Part shown: piece after piece, positions 27,558 to 35,491 of the stretch
How positions within the stretch are numbered: the stretch's first letter is position 1
Layout: each line of letters starts with the position of its first letter
From: Poriferisodalis sp965198245
GTDB lineage: Bacteria; Actinomycetota; Acidimicrobiia; Acidimicrobiales; Poriferisodalaceae
NCBI RefSeq assembly: GCF_965198245.1
Contig: NZ_OZ240249.1
Coordinates: forward strand, 2,790,001-2,854,000
Direction of reading: 5' to 3'
Length of the DNA stretch: 64,000 nucleotides
The notes under the pieces: model-generated
The model's input: the letters and a program-made list of their open reading frames with translations, nothing else
Database searches by the model: none
What the model was told of the DNA's origin: nothing
Made by a program: the position numbers and the translations under genes

Positions 27558-29507
27558 ATGAATGCAGCATTGGAAGCCCGGCAGATCAACACCATCCGAG
27601 CGCTGGCGATGGACGCTGTGATGCGTGCCCGCAGCGGTCACACGGGCACGGCCATGGCGCTGGCGCCGCTGGCCCATGTGCTGTTCAGCCGCATCCTGCG
27701 CTACGACGCCTCCGAACCCGACTGGCCCGACCGCGACCGGTTCATCCTGTCGGCGGGCCACGCCTCGATGCTCGTCTACGCCATGGCTCACCTGGTGGGC
27801 TACGGCGTCACGCTGGAGGACATCCGCGACTTCCGACAACTGGGCTCGATCACGCCCGGGCACCCCGAGCGTGGACTCACTCCCGGTGTGGAGGTCACCA
27901 CTGGGCCATTGGGTCAGGGATTCGCCAATGCCGTCGGGATGGCGCTGGCCGAGCGCGGCCTCCGCTCCCGGCTGGGTGCAGACCTGGTGGACCACCGCAC
28001 CTTCGTCATCGTCAGCGACGGCGACCTGATGGAGGGCATCAGCCATGAGGCGGCATCGCTGGCGGGTCACCAACAGCTCGGACGCCTCGTAGCGGTGTAC
28101 GACGACAATCACATCACCATCGACGGCAGCACCGATCTGGCTCTCAGCGACGCCGCCGCCCGCCGCTTCGAGGCGTACGGCTGGCACGTGAACGACCTCA
28201 AAGAGGCGGCCGAGGATGTGGACGGGCTCGAGCGGGCGCTGCGCGAGGCAATGCTGGTCAGCGACCGGCCATCGATGGTCATCGTCCGAAGCCACATCGG
28301 CTACCCGATGCCCACCGCATCGGACACGTCGGCTGCGCATGGCGCTATTACCGACGCCGACGAGATTGCCGCCGCCAAGCAGGCCATGGATATGGATCCC
28401 GAAGCCGCTTTCGTAGTGGACGACGACGTGACGCAGGCCTACCTGGCCGCCGGTGCGCGGGGCGCCGCTGAGCGTCTCGAATGGGAAGCCCGGCTCGCGG
28501 CGAGCGGGCACGACCGCGACTGGCTCGACGCGCTGTGGTCGGCCGGGGCCCTGGGCGGCCGCCTGTCCGAGCTTCCGACCTTCGAGGCCGGCACGCAGAT
28601 GGCGACCCGGGTCGCTGCCAACCGTGTCTTCGACGCGTCCATGGACACTGTGCCCTCCCTCATCAGCGGCGGGGCCGATCTGACCGGCAACACCGGCACC
28701 GACGTGACCGCCGAGGTGCTGTCGGCTGCGAATCCAGGCGGACGCAAGCTCTATTTCGGCGTCCGCGAGCACGCCATGGGCGCAGTCGCCAACGGCATGG
28801 CACTGCACGGAGGCGTGTTGCCGGTCGTCGGCACCTTCCTGGTCTTCAGCGACTACATGCGGCCGGCTGTGCGGCTGGCGGCACTGAGCGGCGCCAAGAC
28901 GGTCTTCGTCTGGACACACGATTCGATCGGTCTGGGCGAGGACGGACCCACCCACCAGCCCATCGAGCACCTCGCGTCCCTACGTGCCATTCCGGGTCTG
29001 TGCGTGATCAGGCCCGCCGACGCCAACGAGACCTCCCAGGCATGGCAGATCGCAGTTGAGCGAGACGGCCCGACTGCGCTGGTGCTGACCCGCCAGAACG
29101 TCGGGGTGCTCGACGGCACCGAGCGCGCTTCGCAGGTCGCCCGAGGCGCCTATGTCCTCATCGACACCCCGGCCCCTGCGGTCATCCTGGCCGGCACCGG
29201 CAGCGAGGTGCAGTGCTGCACCGAGGCTGCGGCGCTGCTCGCCGCGGATGGCATCGCCAGCTCGGTGGTGTCGATGCCCAGCTGGGATCTCTTCGAGGCT
29301 CAAGACACCCAGTACCGCGCGTCAGTGTTCTCTCACGGCGTCCCGGTGTTGGGTGTCGAGGCCGGGTCTCCCATGGGCTGGGACCGCTACGCCGATGCCA
29401 CCGTGTCAATGAATCGCTTCGGTGCCAGCGCGCCGGGCAGCGACTTGATGGCCCACTTCGGCTTCACGGCACCGTCCATCGCCGACGCGGCCCGCAAGCT
29501 GCTGTAG
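27558..29507 (+). CDS. tkt: Transketolase
   Basis: 649-residue thiamine-diphosphate enzyme moving two-carbon units in the pentose phosphate pathway. Visible are the N-terminal substrate/ThDP residues ARSGHTGTAMALAPLAHVLF, the ThDP motif SDGDLMEGISHEAASLAGH through DDNHITIDG, and the pyrimidine-domain blocks YFGVREHAMGAVANGMALHGG and WTHDSIGLGEDGPTHQP. The length is normal. It is followed by transaldolase after 34 nt, the usual actinobacterial tkt-tal order. Confidence 0.96.
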   Translation: MNAALEARQINTIRALAMDAVMRARSGHTGTAMALAPLAHVLFSRILRYDASEPDWPDRDRFILSAGHASMLVYAMAHLVGYGVTLEDIRDFRQLGSITPGHPERGLTPGVEVTTGPLGQGFANAVGMALAERGLRSRLGADLVDHRTFVIVSDGDLMEGISHEAASLAGHQQLGRLVAVYDDNHITIDGSTDLALSDAAARRFEAYGWHVNDLKEAAEDVDGLERALREAMLVSDRPSMVIVRSHIGYPMPTASDTSAAHGAITDADEIAAAKQAMDMDPEAAFVVDDDVTQAYLAAGARGAAERLEWEARLAASGHDRDWLDALWSAGALGGRLSELPTFEAGTQMATRVAANRVFDASMDTVPSLISGGADLTGNTGTDVTAEVLSAANPGGRKLYFGVREHAMGAVANGMALHGGVLPVVGTFLVFSDYMRPAVRLAALSGAKTVFVWTHDSIGLGEDGPTHQPIEHLASLRAIPGLCVIRPADANETSQAWQIAVERDGPTALVLTRQNVGVLDGTERASQVARGAYVLIDTPAPAVILAGTGSEVQCCTEAAALLAADGIASSVVSMPSWDLFEAQDTQYRASVFSHGVPVLGVEAGSPMGWDRYADATVSMNRFGASAPGSDLMAHFGFTAPSIADAARKLL

Positions 29508-29541
29508 ACACAACAGAAGGAATGTTCACAGAAGGATCCCC

Positions 29542-30675
29542 ATGACCGAAGGCGGCAACGGCAGTACTACCGACGGGCGGCTCTCGGGGCTGTACTCCGA
29601 ATGCGGGCAAAGCCCCTGGCTCGACAATCTCCGCCGCGGATGGATCACCGGCGGCGAGCTCGAAGCCTGGGTGGAACGGGGCATCCGCGGCCTGACGTCG
29701 AATCCGTCGATCTTCCAGAAGGCCATCGAGTCATCGGACGACTACGACGAGCAGTTCGGTGACCTCGTGTGCGGAGGGACCTCGGTGGACGATGCCTACT
29801 GGCAGCTGGTGACCAGCGACATTCGCGGCGCGCTGCGGGCACTTGAACCGGTGCATGCGGCCTCGGGCGGCACGGATGGCTTCGTGTCGGTCGAGGTGAA
29901 TCCATCGCTCGCGCACGACACGGAGGCCACCACCAAGGCCGCTCGGGAACTGCACCAAGGCATCGCTTGGCCGAACCTGATGGTGAAGATCCCCGGAACC
30001 GTGGAGGGCCTCCCCTCTATCCGCCAGATGATCGCCGAGGGCTACAGCATCAACGTGACGCTGATCTTCTCCGTGGCCCGGTACGAGCAGGTGGCCGAGG
30101 CGTACGTGGCTGGCCTCGAAGACCGTGTCGCTGCCGGCCTCACCGACCTCTCGGGAGTGGCCAGCGTGGCCTCGTTCTTCGTGAGCCGGACCGACACCGA
30201 GGTCGATCGTCTCCTCGATGCGGTCGGGACTACCAGCGCGCTCGGGCTGCGCGGCCGCACTGCAGTCGCACAGGCGCAGGCCGCGTACGGTCGCTTCGGC
30301 GAAATCTTCAGTGGACCACGTTGGGAACGGCTCGCGGCGCTCGGAGCACAAGTCCAGCGTCCGCTGTGGGCCTCGACGAGCACGAAGAATCCGGCGTATC
30401 CCGACACGCTGTATGTCGACGAGCTCATCGGCCCGAACACGGTCAACACCATGCCCGATGCCACGTTGGATGCCTTCTGCGATCACGGGAAGCTCCGTCG
30501 CACTATCGACGCCGACCAATCCGCAGCCCGCTACGTGCTCGAGGCCGTGACATCGAATGGCGTCGACCTCGACGGCGTCGCCGACACGCTTGAGGCACAA
30601 GGCGTCGCGGCGTTCACCAAGAGCTTCGACGAACTGCTGGTGTCGCTCGTGGCCAAAGCAGACTCGCTCGCCTGA
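29542..30675 (+). CDS. tal: Transaldolase
   Basis: 377-residue transaldolase of the long actinobacterial class, transferring dihydroxyacetone units in the pentose phosphate pathway. The Schiff-base lysine is in LMVKIPGTVEGLP (about 147), with GLTSNPSIFQKAI near the N-terminus and PLWASTSTKNPAYPDTLYVDELIGPNTVNTMP near the C-terminus. It is in an operon with transketolase. The 3' end, including the stop codon, is part of an 18-bp direct repeat (see 30658-30704). Confidence 0.95.
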   Translation: MTEGGNGSTTDGRLSGLYSECGQSPWLDNLRRGWITGGELEAWVERGIRGLTSNPSIFQKAIESSDDYDEQFGDLVCGGTSVDDAYWQLVTSDIRGALRALEPVHAASGGTDGFVSVEVNPSLAHDTEATTKAARELHQGIAWPNLMVKIPGTVEGLPSIRQMIAEGYSINVTLIFSVARYEQVAEAYVAGLEDRVAAGLTDLSGVASVASFFVSRTDTEVDRLLDAVGTTSALGLRGRTAVAQAQAAYGRFGEIFSGPRWERLAALGAQVQRPLWASTSTKNPAYPDTLYVDELIGPNTVNTMPDATLDAFCDHGKLRRTIDADQSAARYVLEAVTSNGVDLDGVADTLEAQGVAAFTKSFDELLVSLVAKADSLA

Positions 30676-30704
30676 CGGCTCGCCGGGCAGACTCGCTCGC
30701 CTGA
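30658..30704 (+). repeat. 18-bp direct repeat including the tal stop codon
   Basis: GCAGACTCGCTCGCCTGA occurs at 30658-30675, where it encodes the last residues and TGA of transaldolase, and again exactly at 30687-30704 in the intergenic gap, 29 bp downstream. It looks like a local duplication of the gene end. Confidence 0.75.
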
Positions 30705-30711
30705 TACAAGC

Positions 30712-30738
30712 CAGTCAGTTGCAAACCGAAACTGACTG
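30712..30738. promoter_or_regulatory. Operator and promoter of the HxlR-fbiC unit
   Basis: CAGTCAGTT-N9-AACTGACTG is a perfect 9-bp inverted repeat. It overlaps a TTGCAA -35-like hexamer (30719-30724) that is 17 bp from TAGTGT (30742-30747), itself 8 nt before the GTG at 30756. The geometry fits autorepression by the HxlR-type regulator encoded next. The promoter and operator roles are inferred. Confidence 0.55.
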
Positions 30739-30755
30739 CCGTAGTGTGCGCGGCC

Positions 30756-31280
30756 GTGACAGCGCTCCCGTCGGGCCAACCCGCCTGCTCCATCCAGGCA
30801 ACCCTTGACATCGTGGGCGATCGATGGACGCTGCTCATCCTTCGTGACCTGTTCCGCGGCGTGCGCCGCTTCAGCGCCATGCAGCATGACCTGGGCATCG
30901 CCCGCAACATGCTGGCGGACCGGCTGAGCCGCCTCACCGATGCCGGCGTTGTCGCCAAGGTGCCCTACCAGCACCGTCCGGTTCGCTACGACTACGTCCT
31001 GACGCCCAAAGGGCTCGACCTGTCGAACAGCCTGCTCGCTCTCATGGCATGGGGTGACCGGTGGTGTCAGGACGGGGACGCCCCCACGGTGCTCGTGCAT
31101 GCCGACTGCGGCACCGCACTCGAAATCGCCACCCGGTGCCCTGCGTGCGACGAGCCGGTCAACCCGACGCGCATTCGCAGCCGTGCCCATCTCGGTGACG
31201 AATCTCACGGCGAGCAGCACTCCGATGCACCGCGCGCCCGAGCCATCGAACTCCAGCCCACGAACGGAGGGTCCCTGTGA
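30756..31280 (+). CDS. HxlR-family transcriptional regulator
   Basis: 174-residue winged-helix regulator. The HxlR domain covers about residues 10-100: CSIQATLDIVGDRWTLLILRDLF, GVRRFSAMQHDLGIARNMLADRLSRLTDAGVV, then the wing YDYVLTPKGLDL. A C-terminal extension carries DCGTALEIATRCPACDEPV, a possible zinc or redox site. The first cysteine of the family (CSI, residue 10) is present; in some HxlR proteins it senses aldehydes, disulfide stress or quinones. The stop overlaps the GTG of fbiC (GTGA), so regulator and F420 biosynthesis gene are translationally coupled. GTG 30756 fits the -10 position better than GTG 30744. Confidence 0.88.
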   Translation: MTALPSGQPACSIQATLDIVGDRWTLLILRDLFRGVRRFSAMQHDLGIARNMLADRLSRLTDAGVVAKVPYQHRPVRYDYVLTPKGLDLSNSLLALMAWGDRWCQDGDAPTVLVHADCGTALEIATRCPACDEPVNPTRIRSRAHLGDESHGEQHSDAPRARAIELQPTNGGSL

Positions 31281-33784
31281 CCATCATCGATCCATCGCAC
31301 GGTGTCGACGACGCAGCGACCAATGGGGTCGTTGCGCCGCCGCAGCCGACGGCGGCATCGCTGGCACTGGCAGAACTGCCGCTCGCTGAGCTGGCGGAGC
31401 GCGCTGGCGAGGTGCGTGACCGTACGTTCGGCACACGGGTCACCTACAGCCCGAAGGTGTTCATCCCGCTGACGATGCTGTGCCGCGACAAGTGCGGCTA
31501 CTGCACGTTCGCCCAGCCCCCAGCGCGGCTCGACTCGCCGTACCTCACACCGGAACAGGTGCTGGAAATAGCCGCCAGCGGCGCCCGGGCAGGCTGCCAC
31601 GAGGCGCTGTTCACCCTCGGCGAACGTCCCGAGCTGCGCTACCCCGCAGCGGCGGACTGGCTGGCCTCCCACGGCTGGGACTCCACCGTCCACTACCTGG
31701 TCGAGATGTGCCGGCTCGTCCGTGACGAGACCGGTCTGCTCCCCCATGCCAATCCCGGGGCGATGACGGCGAACGAGCTGGCGGCGCTGCGCGAGGTCGC
31801 GCCCAGCCAGGGGATGATGCTGGAGTCGCTGAACCCGCACCTCGACTGCCACCGGGGCTCGCCCGACAAGGAGCCTGCCCGGCGCTTGGCCACACTCGAA
31901 GCAGCCGGCGAACTGGCCATCCCCTACACCACCGGGATTCTCGTCGGCATCGGCGAATCGCTGGCCGACCGGCTGGCGGCACTCGAGGCCATCGCTGCGA
32001 GCCACGCCCGCTGGGGCCACATCCAGGAAGTGATCGTCCAGAACTTCCTGCCCAAGGCGGGAACCTCCATGCACAACATGCCCGCGTGCCCGCCCGACGA
32101 GTACGCGCAGGCCATCGCTTTGGCACGGCTGATCCTGCCTGCTGACGTTCACCTGCAGGCCCCGCCGAACCTGTCCGACGACTTCGGGGGCCTGCTGGAG
32201 GTCGGCATCGACGACTGGGGCGGCGTCTCGCCGATCACCGCCGACCACGTAAACCCCGAGCGGCCCTGGCCAGCGCTTGACCGCCTGGGGGAGGTCACCG
32301 AGGCTCGGCGTTTCACGCTCGCTCCCCGGCTCACGATCTATCCGGAGTTCGCACTGCAACCCGGGCGCTGGCTGTCCGACGGCAACCGATTCGGAGTCAT
32401 GGACCGTTCCGACGCAGAGGGCCTTGGCCGCGACGATCCAGGCAGCCAGATGCCCGAGCGGACGATGGAGAACCTTAACGCCGGTTCCGGTGCCGATGTG
32501 CTGGCGGCCGACGAGAACTCCACCCAGTGGTACTCCGGCGGCGCCAGCCACCTGCCCACGACCATCATGGACGGCCCGTCGTATGCCCGCGGTGCCGTGC
32601 GCGAGGTGCTCGACGGTGTGATGGCCGGCCAGCAGGTCGGTCACGAAGAGATCGTCACGCTGTTCGGGGCACGCGGCCCCGAGGTTGTCGCCGTCGGCGA
32701 GGTCGCTGACGAGTTGCGCCGCGAGGCCGTGGGCGACATCGTCACCTGGGTGCACAACCGCAACATCAACTACACGAACGTCTGCACGTTCAAGTGCAAG
32801 TTCTGCGGCTTCTCCAAGGGCCCCCTCTCGCTGAATCTGCGGGGCACGCCCTACATGCTGACGCTGGCCGACATCCAGGAGCGCGTGATCGAGGCGGCCG
32901 AGCTGGGCGCCACCGAGGTGACCCTGCAGGGCGGCATTCACCCGAGCTTCGACGGCGACTACTACATCGACGTCTGCCGAGCCATTCACGATGTCGTGCC
33001 CGACATGCACCTGCACGGCTTCACCGCCCTCGAGGTCATCGAAGGGGCCAAGCGGCTCGGCGAGTCGCTCGTGGACTACCTCATGCGGCTGAAAGAAGCG
33101 GGGCTGAAGTCATTGCCGGGCACCGCGGCCGAGATCCTCGACGATTCGGTGCGAGCAGTGCTGTGCCCCGACAAGATCAACACCGCCGAGTGGCTCGAGT
33201 GCCACGAGGCGGCGCACGCAGTGGGCCTGCACTCGAACATCACCATCATGTTCGGGTCAATCGAGCAGCCCGAGCACTGGGCGAACCACATCGTGGCCAC
33301 ACGCGAGCTGCAAAAGCGCACCGGCGGCTTCACCGAGTGGGTCCCGCTGCCCTTCGTGCACATGGCCAGCCCCATCTACCTGCGCAAGGGTGCCCGCCGC
33401 GGCCCGACGTTCCGGGAGACCTTGCTGATGCACGCCGTGCCACGCATCGCCTACCGGGGACTCATCGACAACATCCAGGTGTCGTGGGTGAAGATCGGTC
33501 CACCTGGGGCCCAGCAGATCTTGCGGGCGGGTGCCAATGACATGGGCGGGACGCTGATGGACGAGAACATCTCGCGAGCCGCGGGAGCCCAACACGGCCA
33601 AGGCCTCACCGAGCAGGACTTCCGCAACATTGCAGAGCCTCTCGGACGCCGCACCCGCCAGCGCCTCACCGGCTACGAGAACGCCGACGGCGCACCCGTG
33701 GTGCACAGCCGCGTGCTCCGGCCCACCGACAACGCCACCGACCGCAAACTCATCCCGCTCGAATCGCTCGGCAGTCGCGTCTAG
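31277..33784 (+). CDS. fbiC: FO synthase, fused CofG-CofH
   Basis: 835-residue two-domain radical SAM enzyme making FO, the deazaflavin core of coenzyme F420, from tyrosine and a flavin precursor. The CofG half is N-terminal with the cluster motif CRDKCGYCTF (about residues 66-75). The CofH half is C-terminal with CTFKCKFCGF (about 504-513). Both CxxxCxxC sets are intact. The fused form is typical of actinobacteria; archaea and cyanobacteria have two genes. It starts with GTG overlapping the HxlR stop. The 3' end lies in a duplicated hairpin (33771-33825). Confidence 0.96.
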   Translation: MTIIDPSHGVDDAATNGVVAPPQPTAASLALAELPLAELAERAGEVRDRTFGTRVTYSPKVFIPLTMLCRDKCGYCTFAQPPARLDSPYLTPEQVLEIAASGARAGCHEALFTLGERPELRYPAAADWLASHGWDSTVHYLVEMCRLVRDETGLLPHANPGAMTANELAALREVAPSQGMMLESLNPHLDCHRGSPDKEPARRLATLEAAGELAIPYTTGILVGIGESLADRLAALEAIAASHARWGHIQEVIVQNFLPKAGTSMHNMPACPPDEYAQAIALARLILPADVHLQAPPNLSDDFGGLLEVGIDDWGGVSPITADHVNPERPWPALDRLGEVTEARRFTLAPRLTIYPEFALQPGRWLSDGNRFGVMDRSDAEGLGRDDPGSQMPERTMENLNAGSGADVLAADENSTQWYSGGASHLPTTIMDGPSYARGAVREVLDGVMAGQQVGHEEIVTLFGARGPEVVAVGEVADELRREAVGDIVTWVHNRNINYTNVCTFKCKFCGFSKGPLSLNLRGTPYMLTLADIQERVIEAAELGATEVTLQGGIHPSFDGDYYIDVCRAIHDVVPDMHLHGFTALEVIEGAKRLGESLVDYLMRLKEAGLKSLPGTAAEILDDSVRAVLCPDKINTAEWLECHEAAHAVGLHSNITIMFGSIEQPEHWANHIVATRELQKRTGGFTEWVPLPFVHMASPIYLRKGARRGPTFRETLLMHAVPRIAYRGLIDNIQVSWVKIGPPGAQQILRAGANDMGGTLMDENISRAAGAQHGQGLTEQDFRNIAEPLGRRTRQRLTGYENADGAPVVHSRVLRPTDNATDRKLIPLESLGSRV

Positions 33785-33825
33785 CGACTGCGTAGTCAGC
33801 GCAGCAGTCGCGTCTAGCGACTGCG
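33771..33825 (+). repeat. Duplicated 22-bp hairpin including the fbiC stop codon
   Basis: A 22-bp element occurs at 33771-33792 and identically at 33804-33825. Each copy is an inverted repeat, GCAGTCGC-GTCTA-GCGACTGC, with an 8-bp stem and 5-nt loop. The first copy contains the TAG stop of fbiC in its loop. Either copy could act as a transcript-end stabiliser or weak terminator; there is no U-tract. Confidence 0.75.
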
Positions 33826-33897
33826 CGAGGTTGTGGATGAGATCGTCTCCAACCCGCTGACGCCGCTGCCGGGGCGAGGCGTACGCTGCGCCTTGGT

Positions 33898-34617
33898 ATG
33901 AAGTCCTCAATTGGGCGCTACCTCGCGCTCGGCATCCTGCTCGCCGGAGTCGCGCTGATCGTCTGGGCCGCGATCGGCGACCCCGACACCACACCCGAGC
34001 TAACCGAGACCGCCAGCACCCCAACCGTCCCACCCGCGACCACCGCAGGGGACGCGCAGGTCGCTGCACCGCCGACCAGCACGGGCGGCGATGCGCCAGA
34101 GGTGCCCGCAAGCACGGCGATCCCCACGACAACGGTGCTCCCTGAGCCGATCCCGGTGCTGGGCACCGCCTTCACCCTCAGCAAGTTGGATGGCTGGCTC
34201 AACACCGACGCCACCTCGCTGGAGGAGATCCGCGAGCAGAATTCCATCACGGTGGTGCAGTTCTGGACGTTTGGTTGCCGGAACTGCAAGAAGACGCTGG
34301 ACGCGCTGGGACAGCTCCATGCCGACTTCCGGGATCGTGGCGTCGAAGTCGTGGGGGTTCACTCCCCCGAGTTCGCCTATGAGGCCAACGTCGACAACAT
34401 CATCGAGGCTGCCGCCGAGCTCGGTGTGGTCTGGCCGATCGCGCTCGACACTCGCAAGTACAACTTTCACGTTTGGCAGGAAGGGCCCACTGCTTACTGG
34501 CCGCGCGTCTACGTGATCGACAGCGACAACCAGATCCGTTTCGACCGCCGGGGCGACGGCGCACACACCTACCGCGAGCTGTACGAGACGGTCGAGCGGC
34601 TCCTCGCCGAGACCTGA
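33898..34617 (+). CDS. Membrane-anchored TlpA/DipZ-type thioredoxin
   Basis: 239-residue protein with one N-terminal membrane anchor (about residues 7-26), a Thr/Pro/Ala-rich linker (about 30-85), and an extracytoplasmic thioredoxin domain. The redox centre is WTFGCRNCKKTL (about 122-133), followed by VVGVHSPEF and the cis-proline strand AYWPRVYVID. The WTxxCxNC form resembles the thioredoxin part of DipZ. It probably passes electrons from the membrane partner encoded next (17 nt downstream) to cytochrome c assembly or oxidised surface proteins. ATG 33898 is 10 nt after TACGCT (33882-33887). Confidence 0.85.
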   Translation: MKSSIGRYLALGILLAGVALIVWAAIGDPDTTPELTETASTPTVPPATTAGDAQVAAPPTSTGGDAPEVPASTAIPTTTVLPEPIPVLGTAFTLSKLDGWLNTDATSLEEIREQNSITVVQFWTFGCRNCKKTLDALGQLHADFRDRGVEVVGVHSPEFAYEANVDNIIEAAAELGVVWPIALDTRKYNFHVWQEGPTAYWPRVYVIDSDNQIRFDRRGDGAHTYRELYETVERLLAET

Positions 34618-34634
34618 TCGGCGGGCCGACCGCC

Positions 34635-35246
34635 GTGGGCACGCTTATCGAGACCCTCACCGAGGGCATCGGGGTGATCACTTGGGCGTGCACGCTGACC
34701 GTTCTCGCGCCAGGGGTGGCCCTGGTGCTGGTCGCCCGGCAAGCCCGGCTCACGGTGGCGCTGTACTACGTGGTGGGCGCCGCGCTGCTGGCATGGGCCC
34801 CGGCGGCTGGCCACTGGTCCGTCTCGGCGCGTGGCGCTGCTGTCGTGATCGCGGGGCTGCTCGCCGCAGGCACCTACGTAGCGGCGTGGCGGGCGCAGAG
34901 TCACTCCTCGCCGTACGCGACCGGCGCAGGCATCGTCGGCGGGGCGCTGGCTGGCTGGCTGTGGCGTCCCTGCGTCGGGGCACGTCTCGGAGACATCCTC
35001 AACAACGCCGCCACCTCGGGCGCACGCACCTTCGGGTTGATGCTGGTGTACATGGTCGGGGCGCTGCTGCCGGTGCTGCTCATCGCGATCGCACCGTACG
35101 GCGTGCCCGCGATCGGCAGAGCGCTGGATCGGCGACCGGTCGCCATTGCGGGCGCCATTGTCGGCGCTGCCTACGCCGTGACCCTGGCCATCGGCCGCTA
35201 TGACGACCTCATCGGCGAGCTGTATCGCATCTCGGGCGGAATCTGA
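34635..35246 (+). CDS. CcdA/DsbD-like membrane thiol-electron carrier
   Basis: 203-residue membrane protein with about six hydrophobic segments. The second half contains GWLWRPCVGARLGDILNNAA, close to the GxxWxPCxGPxLGxIL motif of CcdA and the DsbD core, which carries one of the two redox cysteines. In the first half the usual PC motif is altered: WACTLTVLAPG has a cysteine six residues before the proline. It follows the TlpA-like gene after 17 nt, giving a split DipZ-type pair. The start is a GTG with no clear ribosome binding site, so the exact N-terminus is unsure. Confidence 0.7.
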   Translation: MGTLIETLTEGIGVITWACTLTVLAPGVALVLVARQARLTVALYYVVGAALLAWAPAAGHWSVSARGAAVVIAGLLAAGTYVAAWRAQSHSSPYATGAGIVGGALAGWLWRPCVGARLGDILNNAATSGARTFGLMLVYMVGALLPVLLIAIAPYGVPAIGRALDRRPVAIAGAIVGAAYAVTLAIGRYDDLIGELYRISGGI

Positions 35247-35269
35247 ACGCAGGGCTCCGCGAGCGGCTG

Positions 35270-35491
35270 CTATTCGTCGAAGGAATCCGATGCGCCCGTG
35301 GATTCACGCAGAATCGATGCTGCCTTGATCGTGGCCCGGCGGGCGCGGGTGACGCTGCGCTCGAGCCGGGAACGCGCCTCGGAGGTGTCGGCATCTGCAA
35401 GGGCACCCTGCAGTAGCTCGATGGACAGCTCGGCGAGCCGTTCAGCGGTGTCGTCGAGGCGATCTGCGAGCTCCGTGATCTCGTCGTTCAT
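35270..35491 (-). CDS. Small coiled-coil protein coupled to glcF
   Basis: 73-residue, almost entirely helical protein (MNDEITELADRLDDTAERL..., heptad-like leucines at about 8, 12, 19, 23, 27) with an acidic N-terminus, a basic middle (RSRLERSVTRARRATIKAA) and an acidic tail. No known family is recognised. Its ATG overlaps the glcF stop by 4 nt (ATGA), so it is the fourth gene of the glycolate oxidase operon. It could be a small accessory or assembly subunit; that is inference from position only. Longer upstream starts in this frame would run inside glcF and look non-coding. Confidence 0.65.
   Translation of the reverse strand: MNDEITELADRLDDTAERLAELSIELLQGALADADTSEARSRLERSVTRARRATIKAASILRESTGASDSFDE

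Noticed and set aside
27537..28970. 477-residue minus-strand ORF opposite transketolase
   Set aside because: Antisense of tkt, His/Arg/Gly-rich, no domain.
31205..33016. 603-residue minus-strand ORF opposite fbiC
   Set aside because: Antisense frame of fbiC without domain features; the fbiC frame contains both intact radical SAM motifs.
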